Origin: Helicobacter pylori PMSS1
GTDB lineage: Bacteria > Campylobacterota > Campylobacteria > Campylobacterales > Arcobacteraceae
DNA length: 64,000 nt
Assembly: GCA_945883785.1 (NCBI GenBank)
Contig: CAMCYD010000002.1
Coordinates: 1-64,000, forward strand
Direction of reading: 5' to 3'
A model generated the notes under the pieces. That model did not search any database and had not been told where the DNA came from. It saw only the letters and a list, made by a program, of their open reading frames with translations. The position numbers and the translations under genes are program-made. Of the stretch, positions 17,995 to 25,990 are shown piece by piece (position 1 is the stretch's first letter; each line of letters begins with the position of its first letter).

Positions 17995-18783
17995 CTACCT
18001 TTTTAATTGATTCACTTGTTGAAGCATCGCATCTGTTGTGGTTAGTGATTTTGAATTTGCTTCATATGCTCTTTGTGCGGTAATCAAGTCAACCATTGCA
18101 TTCACCAACTGAACATTTGACGCTTCAAGCATTCCTTGCTGTAGGCTTCCAAAAGCTTCCGTACCAGGGTTTCCAGTAATTGCCGGTCCAGATGTATCAG
18201 TTACAGCATAAAGGCTATTTCCTTTTGGAGCAAGACCTGCTGGATTTATAAAATCAGTAATTGTTAATTGTCCTAATGTAGTAATAGTATTATCTATAGG
18301 ATTCATAGCAGTTATTATGCCATCTTGAGAAACCGAAACATTTGTAAGATTGTATGGAACTGAAATCTCTGGTTCAACTTTGTATCCCTGTCCATTTACC
18401 AAAGTTCCTTCGCTATCTACTTTAAAAGCTCCATTTCTAGTGTATTGAGTATCTCCAGTTGGAGTAGTAATTTGGAAAAACCCTTTTCCTTGGATTGCAA
18501 GGTCAAGATCGTTACCAGTTTCAGTCAAACTCCCCTGAATAAAGCTTTTTTGTATCCCAGTAATTTTTACACCCAAACCAACATCAATGCCAGTTGGATT
18601 ATTTGTACTTTCACTTGTAGCATTTGCCGTATAATTAAGAGATTGATACATCAAATCAGCAAATTCAATTCTATCCTTTTTAAATCCAGTAGTGTTGACA
18701 TTGGCTATATTATTTGATGTTACATCAATATTGTTTTGTTGTGCATTCATACCTGCTGCTGATGTGTATAAACCTCTTACCAT
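17995..18783 (-). CDS. flgG: Flagellar distal rod protein FlgG
   Basis: A 262-residue rod protein exported by the flagellar type III system. The N-terminal rod motif MVRGLYTSAAGMNAQQNNIDVTSNNIANVNTTGFKKDRIEF is diagnostic, as is the C-terminal helix MLEASNVQLVNAMVDLITAQRAYEANSKSLTTTDAMLQQVNQLKR. The length is typical of FlgG. RBS TTGGAG lies 6 nt ahead of the start. On the minus strand an ACGATAAAAT (18820-18811) about 30 bp upstream could be an extended -10 promoter. No GG-N10-GC element was seen. It heads the operon flgG, Lys-rich protein, CheX-like protein and is divergent from cheY. Confidence 0.95.
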   Translation of the reverse strand: MVRGLYTSAAGMNAQQNNIDVTSNNIANVNTTGFKKDRIEFADLMYQSLNYTANATSESTNNPTGIDVGLGVKITGIQKSFIQGSLTETGNDLDLAIQGKGFFQITTPTGDTQYTRNGAFKVDSEGTLVNGQGYKVEPEISVPYNLTNVSVSQDGIITAMNPIDNTITTLGQLTITDFINPAGLAPKGNSLYAVTDTSGPAITGNPGTEAFGSLQQGMLEASNVQLVNAMVDLITAQRAYEANSKSLTTTDAMLQQVNQLKR

Positions 18784-18888
18784 TTTTAAACTCCAATTTT
18801 AATATGCATAAATTTTATCGTAATATTTTTTAAAATCATCTTTTTTATTTGATGACATTATTTTATAATTAAGAGTGTTATCTCTTGT

Positions 18889-18922
18889 TTTAAGTGATTA
18901 TTTACTCTAAATTAATTATAAT
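18889..18922 (+). promoter_or_regulatory. Promoter of the cheY-cheZ-flg-fli operon
   Basis: TTTAAGT (18889-18895) is followed after 21 nt by a perfect TATAAT (18917-18922), 41 bp before the cheY ATG. This combination matches the vegetative (sigma-70/RpoD) promoter type of Campylobacter. The operon includes basal-body genes that in Campylobacter/Helicobacter are often sigma-54 dependent. Confidence 0.65.
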
Positions 18923-18962
18923 TAGTGAGGTATGTTATAGAACTTAAAAAGGATGAAATAAA

Positions 18963-19337
18963 ATGAGAATTTTAATTGTAGACGATAGTTCAACTATGAG
19001 AAGAATTATTGGGAATGTTGTTCAGCAGTTGGGTGTTGAAAAAGGTAATTTTGATGAAGCTGAAGATGGTGTAGTGGCTTGGAAAATGCTACAAGAAAAA
19101 AAATATGATGTAATTTTAACTGACTGGAATATGCCTAATATGAATGGTCTAGAATTGGTTAAAAAAATAAGAGGAGAAGGAAGTACTCACAGAGGAACTC
19201 CAACTGTTATGATTACAACTGAAGGTGGAAAAAGTGAAGTTATTACAGCTTTAAAAGCTGGAGTAAATAACTATATTGTTAAGCCATTTAATGCTCAAAC
19301 ATTAAAAGAAAAACTTGATCCATTCTTCAAAAATTAA
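18963..19337 (+). CDS. cheY: Chemotaxis response regulator CheY
   Basis: A 124-residue single-domain receiver. The acidic pocket is D8/D9, the phospho-acceptor is D54 (VILTDWNMPNMNG), with T85/T86 (VMITTEGG), an aromatic switch residue Y104 and K107 (YIVKPF). No output domain is present. The phosphorylated form is expected to bind the motor switch. It is directly upstream of a cheZ (11-bp gap), so signal and phosphatase are co-expressed. RBS AAAAGGATG lies 9 nt ahead. Confidence 0.96.
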   Translation: MRILIVDDSSTMRRIIGNVVQQLGVEKGNFDEAEDGVVAWKMLQEKKYDVILTDWNMPNMNGLELVKKIRGEGSTHRGTPTVMITTEGGKSEVITALKAGVNNYIVKPFNAQTLKEKLDPFFKN

Positions 19338-19347
19338 AGGATAAATC

Positions 19348-20229
19348 ATGAGTATGACTCAAGAAGAAATCGAAGCTCTTATGAATGATACAGTTATGGA
19401 TTCTTCAGATAATTCTGATGATTATGACATTAATGATTTATTGGCTGGTATTGATAGCGTCGTTGATGACGGTGTTAAAAGCTCCAATAACTACAGTGGA
19501 AGTATTGATGATTTATTAGCTGGTATTGATGGAATTGTTGATGCAGATGAAAAAAATGATACTTTAGATGAAACTGATATGGATGCTTTATTGGCTGGGA
19601 TTGGCGGGATTGCTGAGGACAAACCAGCATCAGTTCCAAAAAAAGAATCTAATCCTGCAAAAGTTGTTGACGACATAAGTTCCAAAATTGACAAGGGGAT
19701 ATATCCCTTACCTGCAGACAAAGAGCACAAAGTTGTAAATCAACTCAATGAAGTAGCAGAAGATAGTGAAGAAAAAGCTTCACAAATATTTGATGTATTG
19801 AGTTTTATCCTTGATGAAAATGATGTTATACAAAAAGAAACGAATAAAGTTTCTGATTTTGTAAATAGTCAAATTAAGTTATTAGAAACATTAACTGTAA
19901 AATTTCCTAATGTTGAAATATTTTACGAGAGTTTACAAAAAGCAAAAGATACAAAAGAAGCAATTAATTCAATTACGGATGGTGTAAATAATGAAAATAA
20001 TAAAGTTTTTGAAGCTATGGAAATTATGCAATATCATGATATCAATAGACAAAAAATAGAAAGAGTAATGGCAGTTATCAGAAAACTTTCACTCTATTTA
20101 AGCGGATTATTTGAGGATGACTCTGGAAAACCAGAAGTTCAAATTGCAAAACATATTTCTGGAGATAGTTCACAAACTGTTTCGGAAGATGATTTGGATA
20201 GCTTAATAGCTGAATTTAATCACGAGTAA
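19348..20229 (+). CDS. cheZ: CheZ-type CheY-P phosphatase with repeated CheY-binding-like peptides
   Basis: The 293-residue protein has a long helical region (about residues 125-260) with MQYHDINRQKIERV near residue 228. D231 and Q235 fit the D-x3-Q catalytic pair of CheZ (D143/Q147 in E. coli), and the form QYxDIxRQKIERV is that of Helicobacter/Campylobacter CheZ. The extreme C-terminus EDDLDSLIAEF resembles the CheY-binding tail of E. coli CheZ (DDLLDSLGF). Unusually, the N-terminus MTQEEIEALMND resembles the FliM N-terminal CheY-P-binding peptide. Three copies of a related acidic motif follow: INDLLAGID (28-36), IDDLLAGID (53-61) and MDALLAGIG (78-86). The linkers are low-complexity Asp/Ser. 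The protein may therefore engage several CheY-P at once. SD AAAGGAT is in place. Confidence 0.8.
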   Translation: MSMTQEEIEALMNDTVMDSSDNSDDYDINDLLAGIDSVVDDGVKSSNNYSGSIDDLLAGIDGIVDADEKNDTLDETDMDALLAGIGGIAEDKPASVPKKESNPAKVVDDISSKIDKGIYPLPADKEHKVVNQLNEVAEDSEEKASQIFDVLSFILDENDVIQKETNKVSDFVNSQIKLLETLTVKFPNVEIFYESLQKAKDTKEAINSITDGVNNENNKVFEAMEIMQYHDINRQKIERVMAVIRKLSLYLSGLFEDDSGKPEVQIAKHISGDSSQTVSEDDLDSLIAEFNHE

Positions 20230-20234
20230 TCTTT

Positions 20235-20948
20235 TTGAATCAAGGCATATACTCTTTATCGGCTGCTATGATAAATCAACTCAATCGTGTTGATGTTATT
20301 TCTAATAATTTAGCTAATTTGAATACAAATGCATTCAAAGAAGACAATCTTGTAGAGGGGTCTTTTAATCATTATCTTGAAAGATTGGCTCAAAAAGATC
20401 TTGCTCCAACAAAGCTAGATACTATAAACAATACTGTTCCGAAAATAGATGGTAATTTTATAAGAGGGGATATTGGGTCAGTTGTTGAAACAAATAATCC
20501 ACTTGATTTTGCTTTAAAAACAAATGATACTTTTTTTAAAGCGCAAGATAAAAATGGTACTATTTTACTTACAAGAGATGGTTCTTTTAAAAATCTCGGT
20601 GGTGTTTTGTCAACATTTGATGGCAAGAAAGTATTAAACAATAACAATCAACAAATCAATATTGAAGATGGTTTTCAAACACAAATTGCACTAGTCAATA
20701 CACAATATTCAAATCTTAATAAAATTGGCAACAATGACTACAAAATACTAGATGATTCAAAAATAAATCCAATGATTGATAATGATCAATTTCTCTTATT
20801 GGGAGCTATCGAAAAAAGTAATATTAATGCTGTTAGCACAATGGTTGCGCTTATTGATAGTCAAAGAAGACTGGAACAATCTCAAAAAGCAATAACTGGA
20901 ATTAGTGAATTAAGCGAAAAACTTTTAGCAAAAATTGATGGTAGATAG
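20235..20948 (+). CDS. flgF: Flagellar basal-body rod protein, FlgF-like
   Basis: A 237-residue member of the flagellar rod/hook family. The N-terminus MNQGIYSLSAAMINQLNRVDVISNNLANLNTNAFKED carries the SNNLAN-N-T-x-x-FK signature. The C-terminal helix (SNINAVSTMVALIDSQRRLEQSQKAITGISELSEKLL) is also typical. The central beta part is short. The length fits FlgF better than FlgG (already present at 17995) or FlgE. The start is TTG at 20235, 5 bp after the cheZ stop, with a weak GAG-type SD, which suggests translational coupling. Gene symbol by best fit. Confidence 0.75.
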   Translation: MNQGIYSLSAAMINQLNRVDVISNNLANLNTNAFKEDNLVEGSFNHYLERLAQKDLAPTKLDTINNTVPKIDGNFIRGDIGSVVETNNPLDFALKTNDTFFKAQDKNGTILLTRDGSFKNLGGVLSTFDGKKVLNNNNQQINIEDGFQTQIALVNTQYSNLNKIGNNDYKILDDSKINPMIDNDQFLLLGAIEKSNINAVSTMVALIDSQRRLEQSQKAITGISELSEKLLAKIDGR

Positions 20949-20953
20949 TCATA

Positions 20954-21358
20954 ATGGAAGCAAGTAATGTTAGCAATTTATTGTATCAGAAATTGAATTA
21001 TACTAGCGAAAGGCAAAAAATAATAGCTAGCAATATTGCTAATTTAAATACTCCGGATTACAAAACAAAAGATGTAAGCTTTGAAGACCATTTGAATAAT
21101 ACTGAAACTAATGATTTAAAATTAGTAACAACACATAAAAATCATATTGCTTTTTCATCACAAAGTCCTTCACTTTCTACTATGAAAACTTATGAAGTTG
21201 AAAATCTTGAGGAACAAAATGATGGAAACAATGTTAGTCTTGATCAACAAGTAAGTGAAATGTCAAAAAATGCTGTGATGAATGATGCAATAGCAAATTC
21301 AATAAAAAGAGATTCCAGATGGTTCAAAATGATGGTTGATGCTGCTGGAAAAAATTAG
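20954..21358 (+). CDS. flgB: Flagellar proximal rod protein FlgB
   Basis: The 134-residue protein MEASNVSNLLYQKLNYTSERQKIIASNIANLNTPDYKTKDVSFEDHL carries the FlgB N-terminal motif with SNIANLNTPDYK. The C-terminal half includes EMSKNAVMNDAIANSIKRDSRWFKMMVDAAGKN. Length and motifs are typical. In most flagellates flgB is followed by flgC and fliE; here fliF follows directly (19-bp gap) and flgC/fliE are not in the window. Confidence 0.93.
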   Translation: MEASNVSNLLYQKLNYTSERQKIIASNIANLNTPDYKTKDVSFEDHLNNTETNDLKLVTTHKNHIAFSSQSPSLSTMKTYEVENLEEQNDGNNVSLDQQVSEMSKNAVMNDAIANSIKRDSRWFKMMVDAAGKN

Positions 21359-21377
21359 TTAGGATACTATTTAATAT

Positions 21378-23057
21378 ATGGATCAAATATTCAAATTTAT
21401 AAATAATCTTAATGCTGGACAAAGAGCAGTAATTATTGGTGGTTTTTCAATACTTTTTGTTTTCCTAGTAGGATTATTAATATACTCAAATCTTAAATCA
21501 AATGATGAAAAATTGAATTTTACCATTGCTTCAAATTTAACAAAAAATCAAATCATGTTAGCTTCAAACGAACTAGATGCAGCAGGGATACCTTTTTCAA
21601 TTATCGGAAATGGAGACAATCTTACACTAAGAACTAACAAAGAAAATGTAAATATTGCAAAAATTAAACTTGTAACAAGCGAAGCAGTGACAAATAAGCA
21701 TACTGGTTGGGAGATATTTGATAAAAGTTCACTTGGTTCAACTAATTTTGAAAATAATGTGAAATACCTGCGTGCTACAGAAGGTGAACTGAGTCGGTCA
21801 TTGGAATCTCTCTACGGAGTTGTTTCTGCAACGGTTAAGATAGCGATTCCAAAAGAATCTGTTTTTACAGAAACAAAAACTGACCCAACTGCTTCAGCTG
21901 TTCTCAATCTAAAACCAGGAATAACTTTAACCCAAAGACAAATAGAAGGGATTAAAAATTTTATCTCCTCTGCTATTCCAAATTTAAAACCTGAAAATAT
22001 TAAATTAATTGATCAAGATGGTTCTATGTTGGAAAAAAATGAAGATGATATTGATAACTTAAAATATCAATCTCACGAAAAATATAAAAATAAATTAGAA
22101 AAAGAATATGAAGATAAAATTGTAGCTTTGCTTGAGCCGTTTTTGGGTGCTAACAAAGTAATAGCAAGAGTTACGATATTGCTTGACTTTAAAAATCAAC
22201 TTATTGAGCAAGAGATATTTGAGCCAGAAGGGACAATCCGAAGCCAAGAAACAAGTGAAGCAACATCGAATAAAGAAGAAAAAGACAAAAGCAAAACTGG
22301 TGTTCCTGGAGTTCAAAGTAATATACAGAATCCAAATGATAATTCTGCAGAAACAAAATCGAAAGCTGCAACAGAAGAAACTAAAAATATCATAAACTAT
22401 GAAATATCAAAAAGAATTATTAAAGAAAGAGATAATGCATTTGCTAAAGTTGGAAAAATACAGGCTGCAGTTACATTTGACTCATCTGTATTGGATAAAG
22501 TTACAGATAAAGCTGCCTTTTTAGCTCAATTAAAATCTATTATTGAAAATGGAATTGGTGTAAATGCAACAAGAGGAGATAATGTTTCTGTTGAGGCATT
22601 TAAATTTATAGCCCAAGATACGAATGCTACCGAGGATGGTGATTCTCTTCCGTCGATGGCTGCAAAATCAATAATTCAAGATTATGGTGAATACATTCAA
22701 TATCTTATTAGTGCCATTTTATTATTTATATTTTATAAAAAATTTATAGCTTCTAATGGAATAGATTTATCTGGTTCGTCTAGTGGAGCCAAAAAAGAAC
22801 AAGTTGGGGTAGCGGATGAAGATTTTGATTATGAATCTTTCAATCCAAATATTGAGAAAAACAGATTAAAGAATAAAATAAGAAATCAAATATTGGGAAA
22901 TATTGATGGGTTAGATAAGGAAACAGCTGCTCAATACGAAGTTTTGGTTGAAGAACTTGATTCACAAATCAATAATCATTCTGCAGATATTGCAAAAATG
23001 ATTGAACTCTTACTCACGGAAGGTGATAAAAAACTTAAGAAAAAAGGGAAACAATGA
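21378..23057 (+). CDS. fliF: Flagellar MS-ring protein FliF
   Basis: The 559-residue MS-ring subunit spans the inner membrane twice (about residues 17-38 and 437-455, YIQYLISAILLFIFYKKF). Between them lie the ring-building motifs: SNEL(D)AAGIPFSI, YLRATEGELSRSLESLYGVVSATVKIAIPKESVF, and ASAVLNLKPGITLTQRQIEGIKNFISSAIPNLKPENIKLIDQDG. A charged segment occupies residues 280-335. The cytoplasmic C-terminus is the expected FliG-binding region. The stop overlaps the fliG start by 4 nt. Confidence 0.95.
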   Translation: MDQIFKFINNLNAGQRAVIIGGFSILFVFLVGLLIYSNLKSNDEKLNFTIASNLTKNQIMLASNELDAAGIPFSIIGNGDNLTLRTNKENVNIAKIKLVTSEAVTNKHTGWEIFDKSSLGSTNFENNVKYLRATEGELSRSLESLYGVVSATVKIAIPKESVFTETKTDPTASAVLNLKPGITLTQRQIEGIKNFISSAIPNLKPENIKLIDQDGSMLEKNEDDIDNLKYQSHEKYKNKLEKEYEDKIVALLEPFLGANKVIARVTILLDFKNQLIEQEIFEPEGTIRSQETSEATSNKEEKDKSKTGVPGVQSNIQNPNDNSAETKSKAATEETKNIINYEISKRIIKERDNAFAKVGKIQAAVTFDSSVLDKVTDKAAFLAQLKSIIENGIGVNATRGDNVSVEAFKFIAQDTNATEDGDSLPSMAAKSIIQDYGEYIQYLISAILLFIFYKKFIASNGIDLSGSSSGAKKEQVGVADEDFDYESFNPNIEKNRLKNKIRNQILGNIDGLDKETAAQYEVLVEELDSQINNHSADIAKMIELLLTEGDKKLKKKGKQ

Positions 23058-24061
23058 GTAAAGAAATAAATCATGAAGTTTTAAATGGTGTTTCAATGTT
23101 GGATAAAATAGCAATGTTTTGCGTTTTAATGGGTGAGACATCTACTGTTAAAATTTTCCAAAATCTTCCTTTAACACTCGTAGAACAAATTTCAACAGCG
23201 ATCACTCAACTATCAGCTATAGATAAAGATACCTCTTTAGCTATTCTTGATGAGTTTTATGTATTTACAAAATCAAATGCATTTATAACTTCTGGCGGTT
23301 TTGAATATGCCAAAGACTTGCTCTATAAATCTCTTGGAAAAGCTGAAGCCGATAGTGTATTAGCGAAATTAGCACAATTAGCAGAAGCAAAAGCTTCGTT
23401 TGCTTACTTGGAAAATATTAATCCAAAACAATTAGCTGATTTTATCAAAGATGAATCCCCGCAAACTATGGCCGTAATCTTATCTCATATGGAGCCAAAT
23501 CAAGCAGCTGAACTTCTTGAAACACTTCATCCTGATATAAAAGTAAAAGTTACTATGCAAATGGCTACAATAAAAGATGTGAGTCCTGAAATCGTAAGGA
23601 CTATGTCGATTGTTTTGGAGAAAAAATTAGAGTCATTACTCTCCCATATCACACAAGTCGGTGGAGTTAAAGTTGTTGCTGATATGCTTAATAGAATGGG
23701 GCCAAAATCACAAGCAATTCTTACAAGCATAAATGGATTAGATTCTGAATTATCAAAAAATATCAAAGACAATATGTTCGTATTTGAAGATATGCTCAAA
23801 CTCGAAGCTCAAGACATGATGAAAATTTTAGCAGAAGTCGATGCAGCAGATTTGGCTGTAGCACTAAAAGGTTCACCACAAGAAGATATTGACACAGTTG
23901 CAGGAGCGATGAGTCAAAGAGCAAAAGAACGATTTAAAGAAGAATTTGAGATGTTAAGTCGTGTAAAACCTATAGATGTTGAAGCTGCTCAAAGAAAAAT
24001 GCTGGGTGTAGCTCAAAAACTCATTGAGAATGGTCAAATTGAAAGGGAGATGAGTGAATAA
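23054..24061 (+). CDS. fliG: Flagellar motor switch protein FliG
   Basis: The 335-residue rotor protein transmits torque. Present: the N-terminal FliF-binding domain (LDKIAMFCVLMGETSTVKIFQNL), the middle domain with the E-x-P-Q-T motif as DESPQTMAVILSHMEPNQAAELL, and the C-terminal torque domain (MFVFEDMLKLEAQDMMKILAEVDAADLAVALKGSPQEDIDTVAGAMSQRAKERFKEEFEM), which includes the charged helix. The length is typical. It overlaps fliF by 4 nt and fliH by 8 nt, giving tight stoichiometric coupling of rotor and export genes. Confidence 0.96.
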   Translation: MSKEINHEVLNGVSMLDKIAMFCVLMGETSTVKIFQNLPLTLVEQISTAITQLSAIDKDTSLAILDEFYVFTKSNAFITSGGFEYAKDLLYKSLGKAEADSVLAKLAQLAEAKASFAYLENINPKQLADFIKDESPQTMAVILSHMEPNQAAELLETLHPDIKVKVTMQMATIKDVSPEIVRTMSIVLEKKLESLLSHITQVGGVKVVADMLNRMGPKSQAILTSINGLDSELSKNIKDNMFVFEDMLKLEAQDMMKILAEVDAADLAVALKGSPQEDIDTVAGAMSQRAKERFKEEFEMLSRVKPIDVEAAQRKMLGVAQKLIENGQIEREMSE

Positions 24062-24710
24062 TAATGTAAATTCAACCGCTAAAATTGTAACTCCCTCAAC
24101 TGTTGAAACATATACTCTCGGTACTTTTTTAAATAATTCAACAACACAAAATACACAAATGAAAAGTATTTCTACACTAAACGATAAATCAATTAATGGA
24201 AATGTAGACCCAGTGCTTTTAGAAGTACAAAAACTTACTCAGTATCTAGTTCAATTAGATGCAAAAGTTACAAATATAGAAAATAATGGTGTAAGTTCGA
24301 GAGATTTTGATAAACAAATTGTTCAAGCACTAAAAGATTTGAAGAATTATGCAACTTTTTTTGAGCAAGCTACATTTCAATTGGAAACAAAAATATTAAA
24401 AACATCAATGTCTATTGCAAAAAAAATTATCGGTGTTGAAATTGGTGAACAATCTGCAAATATCGCCAAGGTTACTATTGAAAATATTTTAAATAAAATT
24501 AAAACTGCTTCAAAGATAACAATTCATCTTAATCCAAAAGATTATCTAGCACTCAAAAATGAACTAAATCTTGATAGTTTCATACAAGTTCAAGAAGACC
24601 CAAATGTTACAGCTGGTGGAGTGGTCATTGCAAGTGATTTAGGAAATTTTGATGGCAATATTGAAGCAAAAGTGCAAACTATCTTAGAATCACTTGATGC
24701 AGTGATGTAA
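24054..24710 (+). CDS. fliH: Flagellar export apparatus regulator FliH
   Basis: The 218-residue stator-like regulator of the FliI ATPase. After a low-complexity Asn/Thr-rich N-terminus (about 1-85), a coiled coil leads into the FliH domain: LETKILKTSMSIAKKIIGVEIGE, VTIENILNKIKTASKITIHLNPKDYLALKN, and DPNVTAGGVVIASDLGNFDGNIEAKVQTILESL. The start is GTG at 24054 with AAAGGGAG upstream, overlapping the fliG stop. Its partner fliI lies in a different, minus-strand operon (37803-39113). The stop is only 3 bp from the stop of the convergent peptidase gene. Confidence 0.9.
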   Translation: MNNNVNSTAKIVTPSTVETYTLGTFLNNSTTQNTQMKSISTLNDKSINGNVDPVLLEVQKLTQYLVQLDAKVTNIENNGVSSRDFDKQIVQALKDLKNYATFFEQATFQLETKILKTSMSIAKKIIGVEIGEQSANIAKVTIENILNKIKTASKITIHLNPKDYLALKNELNLDSFIQVQEDPNVTAGGVVIASDLGNFDGNIEAKVQTILESLDAVM

Positions 24711-24713
24711 AAC

Positions 24714-25919
24714 TCAAAAAAAGCTTTTCGTTTTTGGTGCCACTATTTTAACCTCTGAAGATAAACTTATAGTATCTAATTTAAAAGGTTTTCCTTCATT
24801 TTGCAAAGAATTTTCTAACTCTTTTCTTATTTTTGTTACATTATCCATAAATATTTTTCTTGCATTCCCTAAAAGTGCTTTTTTTGAAGTTGATACTATT
24901 TTCATAGGGTCCATAGCTCTAACTCCTTTGTACATACCAAAATGAAGATGTGGTCCGCTACTCACGCCACTTGACCCAACAAAACCAATAATATCCCCTT
25001 GTTTGACATTTGAGCCTGTTTTTAATTTTTTATTAAATTTTGAAAGATGGGCATACAAAGATTTAAATCCACTATCATGACTGATAATAACTGCATTTCC
25101 ATATCCACCTTTTCTCCCAACAAAAGATACATTACCATTGCTAGTTGCCCAAATCTTAGTCCCTACAGGTGCTGCAAAATCTACTCCAAGATGTGCTCTA
25201 TAAATTTTTAACACTGGATGAAATCTTTTGTAGGTAAATATACTTGAGATTCTATTATAACTCAATGGTATTTTAAAAAGAACACCTGTTAAACTTTTCC
25301 CAGTCTCATCATAAAAAACACCCTCATCAAGATTTTGAAACACATATTTATCTTCTTGGTGCTGAAGTCTCACAAAAGCTCCCAATACAACAGGTGAACC
25401 ATAATATTTCCCTAGTCTTGTTTTTTGCTCATATTTAACAGCAACGATATCATCTTTATGCACTTTTTTAAAATTCACAGATTTTTGAAATGCTTTGATA
25501 AATTCGTTTGCAAGTTGTTTGTTTTTCGTTAAATGTACTATATCTTGATACGGTGATGCTTTAAGCTTAAATGTTAAAAGTTCAGTTTTTGTCTCATAAA
25601 TAACAGGAATAATATCAAGTATATAATCAACTTTATTTATTGCCCTATAGAGGTGAATTTGCATCTCTTCACTAATTGGTATCAAAGCATGCAACAAAGC
25701 ACCATTGTCAGCAACCATTAATCTATAATCGGCACCAGCTTCAATTTCAGAACAAAGTTCTTTATCTGTTTTTGATAGGTTAAAGTACACATCCTTATTG
25801 ATGTTGTATTTTGTTAAAAAAGTGATTAAACTCTCACCTTTACCCCAAGATAAATCTTGATTGGTAGCAGCAAAAGAGATGCTTAAAAAACAAAAAAATC
25901 CTATTAAAATCTTGAACAT
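24714..25919 (-). CDS. csd3: M23-family peptidoglycan endopeptidase/carboxypeptidase, Csd3/Pgp3-like
   Basis: A 401-residue periplasmic zinc peptidase. The signal peptide is about residues 1-17 (MFKILIGFFCFLSISFA). It has an N-terminal regulatory region and a C-terminal LytM domain with H243-x3-D247, H291 and H324-x-H326 (GPHLHFG), all zinc/catalytic residues intact. Domain layout and length fit H. pylori Csd3 (HdpA) and C. jejuni Pgp3, which trim peptidoglycan crosslinks and set helical/curved cell shape. It is divergent from a Csd6-like gene 71 bp away, supporting a shared cell-shape role. Confidence 0.85.
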   Translation of the reverse strand: MFKILIGFFCFLSISFAATNQDLSWGKGESLITFLTKYNINKDVYFNLSKTDKELCSEIEAGADYRLMVADNGALLHALIPISEEMQIHLYRAINKVDYILDIIPVIYETKTELLTFKLKASPYQDIVHLTKNKQLANEFIKAFQKSVNFKKVHKDDIVAVKYEQKTRLGKYYGSPVVLGAFVRLQHQEDKYVFQNLDEGVFYDETGKSLTGVLFKIPLSYNRISSIFTYKRFHPVLKIYRAHLGVDFAAPVGTKIWATSNGNVSFVGRKGGYGNAVIISHDSGFKSLYAHLSKFNKKLKTGSNVKQGDIIGFVGSSGVSSGPHLHFGMYKGVRAMDPMKIVSTSKKALLGNARKIFMDNVTKIRKELENSLQNEGKPFKLDTISLSSEVKIVAPKTKSFF

Positions 25920-25990
25920 TTAACTCTTTTTTGATGATTTATTTATGTGAAATATTATACAATCCCGCATCTTAAAGTTTTGGGAATTTA

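Noticed and set aside
18784-18962. Sigma-28-like CGATAA upstream of flgG
   Set aside because: The ACGATAAAAT has no TAAA box at the required 15-nt spacing, so it is better read as a possible vegetative -10.
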